A stretch of 9,617 nt of DNA. Source: Bacteroidaceae bacterium (GTDB lineage Bacteria; Bacteroidota; Bacteroidia; Bacteroidales; Bacteroidaceae). Below are positions 5,461 to 9,617 of this stretch, in pieces. The notes below the pieces were generated by a model. The model saw nothing but the letters and a program-made list of their open reading frames with translations, was not told where the DNA came from and did not search any database. The stretch covers positions 1 through 9,617 of the forward strand of contig JAGCWG010000032.1 in assembly GCA_017961965.1 (NCBI GenBank), in the 5' to 3' direction. The position numbers were made by a program, and so were the translations under genes. Numbering within the stretch: position 1 is the first letter of the stretch; each line of letters begins with the position of its first letter.

Positions 5461-5593
5461 GTTTTTGCCGCCAAGCGGCCAATTAGAAAAACAAAAGAAA
5501 ACATGTTTTTTCTTGTTTTTGTTCTGTTTACTTCCCGTTGGTCAGTGAGAAAAGTTCTTTAAGGTTTTTCTAATAGGCACATTGTGCAAAAAC
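5461..5593 (+). repeat. Hairpin-ended inverted-repeat element, copy B
   Basis: The outermost ends are GTTTTTGC (5461-5468) and GCAAAAAC (5586-5593). Next come hairpins GCCGC-CAA-GCGGC (5467-5479) and GCAC-ATT-GTGC (5577-5587). Then come inverted repeats CCAATTAGAAAAAC (5479-5492) and GTTTTTCTAATAGG (5564-5577). The left half matches copy A, but the right interior holds an extra module (5528-5562) absent from A. Part of that module recurs at 8998-9020 (reverse) and part at 7114-7131. The GCCGC end faces the DUF2807 gene, as in copy A. Confidence 0.8.
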
Positions 5594-5610
5594 TATAGTC
5601 GTGTCGCTTA

Positions 5611-5645
5611 AACTCTTAACTCTTAATTATGAATTAAGAATTATG
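5611..5645. repeat. AT-rich palindromic repeat overlapping the GntR gene end
   Basis: Short TTAATTATGAATTAAG-type palindromic units resemble those at 3117-3206. The TTA at 5634-5636 forms the TAA stop of the GntR gene and the neighbouring bases encode its last residues. As at pheA, an AT-rich repeat sets the end of a reading frame. Confidence 0.55.
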
Positions 5646-5996
5646 AAGTTTCCTGAGTTCTTCCACGAGTTCTTCAGGGCTGATGCTGAGGGTTTGCATC
5701 TTGCGGTTCAGCTCAGGTATGAAGTCCTCGAAGAAGTCTTTCTTGCGCATGGCGAGGATTGCCTCCTTTGCGCCTGTAGATACGAAATAGCCGAGTCCTC
5801 GCTTGGTGAAGATGATGTCCTGATTCTGTAGCCAGTCGTATGTTCGCATGCAGGTGTTGACATTCACCTCGACGATTGACGCATATTCCCTTACGGATGG
5901 GATGCGTTCCTCCTCCAGGTATTTACCTTGGAGAATCTCGTCGCAAAGATAATCTGCTATTTGTAAATATATTGCTTTGTTGTCCTTAAAATCCAT
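5634..5996 (-). CDS. Short GntR-family transcriptional regulator (YtrA-like)
   Basis: A 120-residue DNA-binding regulator. Residues 8-75 form a GntR winged helix-turn-helix: YLQIADYLCDEILQGKY, then RIPSVREYA (31-39) as the helix-turn-helix entry, and NVNTCMRTYDWLQ through GLGYFV (45-72) as recognition helix and wing. The remaining 45 residues are a short helical tail, too small for the FadR- or HutC-type effector domains, which is typical of the YtrA subfamily. The start was set at ATG 5996, because the protein then begins MDFKDNKAIYLQIAD as is usual for the family. An in-frame TTG at 6020 inside the preceding gene would add eight residues. The ATG is 11 nt after the membrane-protein stop, so the two are probably cotranscribed. 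YtrA-type regulators usually sit beside ABC transporter or membrane genes and repress their own operon; that is inferred here. Confidence 0.88.
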   Translation of the reverse strand: MDFKDNKAIYLQIADYLCDEILQGKYLEEERIPSVREYASIVEVNVNTCMRTYDWLQNQDIIFTKRGLGYFVSTGAKEAILAMRKKDFFEDFIPELNRKMQTLSISPEELVEELRKLHNS

Positions 5997-6007
5997 AAAA
6001 ATACTGT

Positions 6008-6901
6008 TTATTTGTTCCAACCGCTCGTGATTTGAGCCTTTTTGTAAAGTTTGTAGCTCAACCAGAAGTAGAGTACTGTGAGAAGGTAGTTGAGTATTGC
6101 TACGATGTTGACTGATGCCTTGACGTAGGCAAGTGCTTCCTCTCCTGAATTGATCTGGATTGAATCGTTCTCTGCAAGGCTCTTGATGATGAATATCGCA
6201 ATGATTGTGAGTATTGACATTGAGAACTCAAATGTGATGTACGTTAGGATGATGTTGTACTTATACTTGATGGCGTTGCCAAGTACGAAGAAAGCAAATC
6301 CTGACACTGACATTGCGATTGACATGAATCGTATTGCGCTGAGTAATCCTTGCATTTCCTCCATGTCAGCCAAGCTTGTGCCGTTGACGTATGTGTAGCG
6401 GAATGACATGAGCTCATAGATGGAGTAGATGATTGAGTTCTGATATTCCAAAGGATGGAAGATGAGGTTGAGCAAGGCGTTCAAGGCATCAGAGCATACG
6501 AGGCTGAGAATGATAGCCAGTGTGCCTCCTATTATCACCAAGCCAAGATGCCAAGCGTACTTCTCAAGGTTTGTGGCTGGGAGGGTAAGTTCGGATATTC
6601 TTCCCTGCTTGTTGCGAAGGTTGTGGAACGCGCATCCTGCGAAGATGACGTGCATGATGCCCGTGAACATAATAAGTACAAGGGCAGTAATGGTCACATC
6701 CTTGTATGACCAAAAGTCTTGTAGCTGTTCTATGTCTATACGATGGAAAGCGTTTGCCATCAACCAGCGGCCGAAGAATGCAACGAATGCTATTCCCGTT
6801 GAGCCGAAGATGCAGATGAGCGCCATCGTGCGGTAGAATGACTTGTTTATGATGAGGTCGTAGCGACCGAAATTTAAGAATCTTTCTTTATTGAAGTCCA
6901 T
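6008..6901 (-). CDS. Six-helix membrane protein paired with the GntR regulator
   Basis: A 297-residue integral membrane protein with about six hydrophobic segments: residues 24-46, 68-92, 118-140, 190-210, 218-240 and 258-284. The cytoplasmic-type loop after the second helix contains FHNLRNKQGRISELTLPATNLEKY (93-115). I recognise this loop from uncharacterised Bacteroidetes membrane proteins that resemble ABC-2 permease subunits, but no ATPase gene is present here. There is no signal peptide and no catalytic motif that I can name. The ATG at 6901 lies 24 nt below the end of the large inverted repeat that it shares with lemA, so it probably has a promoter almost identical to lemA's. The GntR gene follows after 11 nt and may regulate this pair. 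The function is unknown; an ABC-2-like transport role is a guess from the loop motif and the neighbour. Confidence 0.75.
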   Translation of the reverse strand: MDFNKERFLNFGRYDLIINKSFYRTMALICIFGSTGIAFVAFFGRWLMANAFHRIDIEQLQDFWSYKDVTITALVLIMFTGIMHVIFAGCAFHNLRNKQGRISELTLPATNLEKYAWHLGLVIIGGTLAIILSLVCSDALNALLNLIFHPLEYQNSIIYSIYELMSFRYTYVNGTSLADMEEMQGLLSAIRFMSIAMSVSGFAFFVLGNAIKYKYNIILTYITFEFSMSILTIIAIFIIKSLAENDSIQINSGEEALAYVKASVNIVAILNYLLTVLYFWLSYKLYKKAQITSGWNK

Positions 6902-6924
6902 AATGCTTTTATAATTTTGAATTA

Positions 6925-7237
6925 ATTCAAGTTTAGCTTGTAGTTAAATTGTAGTTAAAATGGAGTTATATAGGAAGTTAAAAAGACGTTTGATTGTTTG
7001 CTGTTTTTAGAAGAACGAAAATTTAGAAAATTAAAGAAAATTTCTTATTACATTCTTCGTAAAAAATGATAACGAAAACAAGAGAAAATGAGAAGAAACA
7101 AATTTTACCTTCGGTGAGAAAAGTTCTTTAATTTTCTAAATTTTCGTTCTTCTAAAAACAGCAAACAATCAAACGTCTTTTTAACTTCCTATATAACTCC
7201 ATTTTAACTTCAATTTAACTACAAGCTAAACTTGAAT
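6925..7237. repeat. 114-bp near-perfect inverted repeat in a divergent promoter region
   Basis: The left arm 6925-7038 and right arm 7124-7237 are reverse complements over 114 nt with a single mismatch (T6952 opposite T7210). They are separated by an 85-nt AT-rich spacer (7039-7123). The arms end 23 nt from the membrane-protein ATG and 33 nt from the lemA ATG, so both genes have the same upstream sequence. The inner 25-29 nt of each arm recur at 1804-1832. The spacer carries a segment (7114-7131) also present in copy B of the hairpin-ended element. This is the only content of the 369-nt gap between the two genes. Confidence 0.92.
7180..7234 (+). promoter_or_regulatory. Helically phased AACT direct repeats and possible lemA promoter
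   Basis: AAC trinucleotides in TTTAACTTC-like 9-mers start at 7183, 7195, 7206, 7217 and 7229, spaced 12, 11, 11 and 12 nt, about one DNA turn apart. The last lies in TAAACTTG (7227-7234), one base from the Bacteroidetes -7 consensus TAnnTTTG, 36 nt before the lemA ATG. The -33 box is unclear. The left arm carries the mirror set for the membrane-protein gene. It could be an array for a regulator, or AT-rich coincidence kept by arm duplication. Confidence 0.4.
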
Positions 7238-7270
7238 AAAACATTAACTAATTAAACAATAAAAACAACT

Positions 7271-7831
7271 ATGACACTTTGGATTATTATTGGAGTAGTA
7301 GTGCTTCTTGCACTCTGGGCAGTATCAATCTACAATGGACTTGTACGCCTTCGTAACAATCGTGAGAACGCTTTTGCAAACATCGACGTTCAGCTCAAGC
7401 AGCGTTATGACCTCGTGCCTCAGCTCGTAAGCACAGTCAAGGGTTACGCTACACATGAGAAGGACCTTCTTGAGAAGGTTACCGCTGCACGTTCTGCTGC
7501 CATTAACGCAACAAGCATCAACGACAAGATGGCTGCTGACCAGCAGCTTACTAATGCTCTTGCTGGTCTCAAGGTATCTGTTGAGGCTTATCCTGACTTG
7601 AAGGCTAACCAGAACTTCCTCCAGCTTCAGGGCGAACTCTCTGACATAGAGAACAAGCTTGCTGCTGCACGTCGTTTCTTCAATGCTTCAACTCGTGAAC
7701 TCAACAACTCTGTACAGACATTCCCTAACAACATCCTTGCTGGTATGTTCGGATTCCAGAAGGAGCCTATGTACGAGATTGCTGCAAGCGAGCGTGCAGC
7801 TGTTGAGGCAGCACCAAAGATTGAGTTTTAA
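7271..7831 (+). CDS. lemA: LemA family membrane protein
   Basis: A 186-residue LemA protein. One N-terminal membrane segment (residues 3-22) is followed by a helical-bundle domain outside or beneath the membrane. Conserved family features are RNNRENAFANIDVQLKQRYDLVPQLVSTVKGYATHE (28-63), the LQGELSDIENKLAAARRFFN core (119-138) and the FPNNILAGMFGF segment (151-162). The length is usual for the family. LemA proteins are conserved but of uncertain biochemical role. They are repeatedly found next to HtpX-like M48 proteases, as here, and are linked to envelope stress or protein quality control. The gene starts at ATG 7271 after an A-rich leader outside the inverted repeat. The htpX-like gene follows after 141 nt that hold two inverted GC-rich repeats, and the pair is probably one operon. 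Confidence 0.95.
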   Translation: MTLWIIIGVVVLLALWAVSIYNGLVRLRNNRENAFANIDVQLKQRYDLVPQLVSTVKGYATHEKDLLEKVTAARSAAINATSINDKMAADQQLTNALAGLKVSVEAYPDLKANQNFLQLQGELSDIENKLAAARRFFNASTRELNNSVQTFPNNILAGMFGFQKEPMYEIAASERAAVEAAPKIEF

Positions 7832-7836
7832 GGCAG

Positions 7837-7870
7837 GCCCCCTACCCCCCCAAAGGGGGCAGCCGTGCGG
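7837..7870 (+). repeat. GC-rich palindromic repeat, copy R5
   Basis: GCCCCC, TA, CCCCCCC-AAA-GGGGG, C, then AGCCGTGCGG. The GCCCCC end is 5 nt downstream of the lemA stop codon. Unlike R1-R4 I find no second complementary stem. It is paired in inverted orientation with copy R6, and the 51 nt between them show no gene. Confidence 0.8.
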
Positions 7871-7921
7871 AACAAAGTGAAAGACTGATTTAGTTTACAA
7901 ATCTAACAAAAATAACTTTTA

Positions 7922-7964
7922 GCCCCATCGACCCGGAGGCCGCCCCCTTTGGGGGTCGGGGGGC
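7922..7964 (-). repeat. GC-rich palindromic repeat, copy R6 (inverted)
   Basis: On the plus strand it reads GCCCC, a spacer with GGAGGCCG, then CCCCC-TTT-GGGGG, TC, GGGGGGC, which is the reverse of the R5 layout. Its C/G-run end lies 8 nt upstream of the htpX-like ATG, so a strong hairpin would sit just before that start codon. A TTG at 7949 inside the repeat is in frame with the gene but is not a credible start. Confidence 0.8.
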
Positions 7965-7972
7965 TTCAAATT

Positions 7973-8968
7973 ATGAAGTACATCGGTTTACAATCACAGA
8001 TTGACACCAACAATAGAAATAGTATCTTGTTGCTCTTGTCGTTCCCTTGCATCCTGTTGGGAATGTTGTGGGTGTTCTTTGCACTCATAACGGGATTCTC
8101 TGGCAGTTCGGGGTATGATGAATACGGCCAGGCAACCTTTGACCCTACATGGGCAAACGAGTTGTGGCTTGAGTACATGCCTTGGGTTGTTGGTGGTGTG
8201 GGAATATGGTTCATCATTGCCTATTTTGCCAACACGTCGATGATTCAGATGGCAACGGGTGCCCGTCCTGTCACACGCAAGGAGAATCCACGTGTTTACA
8301 ACATCGTGGAGAACCTCTGTATTGCTGGCGGAATGGACATGCCTAAGATTAACGTCATTGATGACCCTCAGCTCAATGCCTTTGCAAGTGGTATCAACAA
8401 GAATACCTACACGGTGACAGTCACGACAGGTATCTGCAACCGACTCAATGACGAGGAGTTGGCAGGTGTCATTGCTCATGAGCTTACGCACATCCGTAAC
8501 AATGACACCAAGGTACTCATCATCAGTATTGTCTTCGTGGGCATCATTTCCACTGTGCTCAATGTCCTTACCAATGTTGTGTTCCGTATGTTCCTCTATG
8601 GAGGCGGTGGTTCACGCAACAAGAAGAATGGTGGCGGTGGTGTTATGATTGCCATCCTTGTTGGCATCGTGTGTTGTGCAATAGCTTATTTCTTCACGCT
8701 TCTCACTCGTTTTGCCATCAGTCGTAAGCGTGAGTTCATGGCAGATGCTGGAGGTGCAGAGCTTTGTGGCAATCCTCTTGCCCTTGCAAGTGCTCTTCGC
8801 AAAATAAGCAACGACCCTGCTCTTGGCGAGGTTGACCGTGAGGATGTGGCTCAGCTCTTCATCATCCATCCAGAGAAGCTCCATCAGAGTTTCCTCGATA
8901 GCTTCAGCTCCCTCTTCAGCACTCATCCTGACACCAAGGAACGCATACGCATACTTGAGCAATTTTAG
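7973..8968 (+). CDS. htpX: M48 family membrane metalloprotease (HtpX-like)
   Basis: A 331-residue zinc protease of the inner membrane. HELTH at residues 169-173 gives the two zinc-binding histidines and catalytic Glu170. Glu254 in RKREFMADAGG is the likely third ligand. Hydrophobic segments lie at about 18-42, 71-90, 180-206 and 224-247, so the active-site domain probably faces the cytoplasm. A Gly/Asn-rich linker (GGGGSRNKKNGGGG, 210-223) joins the last two. The C-terminal FSSLFSTHPDTKERIRIL is typical of the family. HtpX-type enzymes degrade damaged membrane proteins, and this subgroup is commonly encoded after lemA, as here. ATG 7973 is chosen over TTG 7949, which would translate repeat R6. 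The stop codon TAG shares its last base with the first base of repeat R7, so the gene is bracketed by R6 and R7. The symbol reflects family likeness only. Confidence 0.93.
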   Translation: MKYIGLQSQIDTNNRNSILLLLSFPCILLGMLWVFFALITGFSGSSGYDEYGQATFDPTWANELWLEYMPWVVGGVGIWFIIAYFANTSMIQMATGARPVTRKENPRVYNIVENLCIAGGMDMPKINVIDDPQLNAFASGINKNTYTVTVTTGICNRLNDEELAGVIAHELTHIRNNDTKVLIISIVFVGIISTVLNVLTNVVFRMFLYGGGGSRNKKNGGGGVMIAILVGIVCCAIAYFFTLLTRFAISRKREFMADAGGAELCGNPLALASALRKISNDPALGEVDREDVAQLFIIHPEKLHQSFLDSFSSLFSTHPDTKERIRILEQF

Positions 8969-9036
8969 CCCCCGAACCCCCGAACTTAGCGAAGCGGTCT
9001 CACTGACCGCAGGGAAGTAACGGGCGGCCGTTCGGG
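8968..9036 (+). repeat. GC-rich palindromic repeat, copy R7, with a 37-nt insert
   Basis: It begins GCCCCC, GAA, CCCCC, GAA as in R4, but where GGGGGCGGCCG should follow, about 37 nt (8985-9021) intervene before GGGCGGCCGTTCGGG (9022-9036). The insert contains a hairpin GCGGTC-TCACT-GACCGC (8994-9010). Positions 8998-9020, reversed, match 20 of 23 bases of 5528-5550 in element copy B. Apart from this repeat and a weak 26-codon frame at 9076-9156, I see nothing between htpX and the terminator. Confidence 0.75.
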
Positions 9037-9141
9037 ACATTGCGACAAAGGTGTTAGCTATTATGCGATTTTTTCATGAGTAGAATATCTCATGCAATTA
9101 CGAACCTTTCGCTCATCGAAGCCATCGACAATAGTCTTGTT

Positions 9142-9187
9142 AAAAGGAGGTTATAGTTACCTTTTCTGGTGACTATAGCCTCCTTTT
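9142..9187. terminator. Strong bidirectional terminator between convergent genes
   Basis: AAAAGGAGG onward at 9142-9161 pairs with 9168-9187 over 20 positions with a 6-nt loop; on the plus-strand RNA two of the pairs are G-U. The stem is bounded by A4 on the left and T4 (then GTTTG) on the right, so it can work in both directions. It would end the lemA-htpX transcript and the convergent lipocalin-like gene, whose stop is 15 nt away. Confidence 0.88.
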
Positions 9188-9201
9188 GTTTGTTGTGCTA
9201 A

Positions 9202-9612
9202 TTATAATGTTGATGGAATTCTTGTAGGATTTATCTTGACATCTGTACCGAAGATTGATTGTGTTGCCTTAGGAAGTCCTGTTCTTGTCCATACCTCGGT
9301 CAATTGTCTTCCTTTGTCATCGGTAAAGCTGATGGAGAAAGCATCATCGTTGAGCCATTCAATCTTGCAGTTGTGGTCTCTCTCAATGATTTGAGTGTTA
9401 CTCTTTACGTCCAATGTCCAGTAGAAGAATGTGCCACCAATGGTAAGGAGCATGTCCTTCTCTCCATATATTTTATACATTGGCATTGATGGTGTCTGTA
9501 TTATTTCCACTCCTGCAACAGTTCCCTTTGTTCCTACAAGTCCCCAGCAACCAGAAAGCTTGTGCTTGGCAGGCTTATCCTTCATCTCAAGAAGGCTGAT
9601 TGAACGTGCCAT
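9202..9612 (-). CDS. Small lipocalin-like protein, start uncertain at the window edge
   Basis: A 136-residue beta-rich protein. LSGCWGLVG (19-27) resembles the opening strand of lipocalin-like domains (pattern LxGxW). YKIYGEKDMLLTIGGTFFYWTLD (46-68) and LTEVWTRTG (104-112) fit the later strands, the latter with the E-x-W motif common in these folds. I think it belongs to the small Bacteroidetes lipocalin-like or DUF4488-like proteins, but cannot name the family firmly. No signal peptide is present at the ATG at 9612. Because that codon is only 5 nt from the window end, the true start may lie outside and the visible part could be a C-terminal domain. It is convergent with htpX across a shared terminator. 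The function is unknown. Confidence 0.6.
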   Translation of the reverse strand: MARSISLLEMKDKPAKHKLSGCWGLVGTKGTVAGVEIIQTPSMPMYKIYGEKDMLLTIGGTFFYWTLDVKSNTQIIERDHNCKIEWLNDDAFSISFTDDKGRQLTEVWTRTGLPKATQSIFGTDVKINPTRIPSTL

Positions 9613-9617
9613 CTTTG

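Noticed and set aside
5997..6020. TTG start for the GntR regulator overlapping the membrane-protein gene by 13 nt
   Set aside because: Residues before MDFKDNKAIYLQIAD are not typical of the family; ATG 5996 is the better start, though translational coupling from the TTG is not excluded.
7949..7972. In-frame TTG that would lengthen the htpX-like protein by eight residues
   Set aside because: The extra residues are the translation of GC-rich repeat R6; the ATG at 7973 gives a normal family N-terminus.
507..9036. CRISPR array
   Set aside because: The repeats are dispersed at gene boundaries in both orientations, kilobases apart, without uniform spacers or cas genes.
9076..9156. A 26-codon plus-strand frame (begins MSRISHAITN) ending inside the terminator hairpin
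   Set aside because: It is short, has no promoter match or family likeness, and its end is determined by the terminator stem. I treat it as chance or a remnant; conservation in relatives would be needed.

Overview
The window looks like chromosomal DNA of a Bacteroidales bacterium, most likely Prevotella/Segatella-like. The grounds are the gene order of the aromatic amino acid operon, the C-terminally fused DAHP synthase-chorismate mutase, a promoter fitting the Bacteroidetes pattern TTTG-N19-TAnnTTTG, A-rich leaders without clear Shine-Dalgarno sites, and many short intergenic repeats. This assignment rests on recognition only; no search was run.

Positions 1-4277 (minus strand) hold a phenylalanine/tyrosine operon. 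In transcription order it is promoter, 18-residue Phe/Tyr-rich leader peptide, attenuator hairpin, prephenate dehydratase (pheA), class I/II aminotransferase, DAHP synthase-chorismate mutase, and prephenate dehydrogenase (tyrA, cut by the window start). Together the enzymes commit carbon to the shikimate pathway, convert chorismate to prephenate, and make Phe and Tyr. The leader region has every part of a ribosome-stalling attenuator: a run of Phe/Tyr codons, a 9-nt segment right after the leader stop codon, and two further copies of that segment that give mutually exclusive antiterminator and terminator pairings.

Positions 4278-5633 hold a bidirectional terminator and a lipoprotein with GIN/DUF2807-type repeats. 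That gene is bracketed by two inverted copies of a small hairpin-ended element. Positions 5634-6901 (minus) hold a multi-pass membrane protein followed by a short GntR/YtrA-type regulator. This pair diverges from lemA and an M48 (HtpX-like) protease gene (7271-8968, plus). The divergent promoter region is a 114-bp inverted repeat with one mismatch, so both transcription units have nearly the same upstream region. A 20-bp-stem terminator (9142-9187) separates htpX from a convergent small lipocalin-like gene at the right edge.

Two structural themes run through the window. First, seven copies of a GC-rich palindromic repeat sit at gene boundaries. In all seven the same end faces the adjacent start or stop codon, so whole genes (the DAHP synthase gene, htpX) are bracketed by inverted copies. 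Second, an AT-rich family with terminal inverted repeats and end hairpins brackets the DUF2807 gene in the same way, and shares modules with the lemA divergent region and with the DNA upstream of the DAHP synthase gene.
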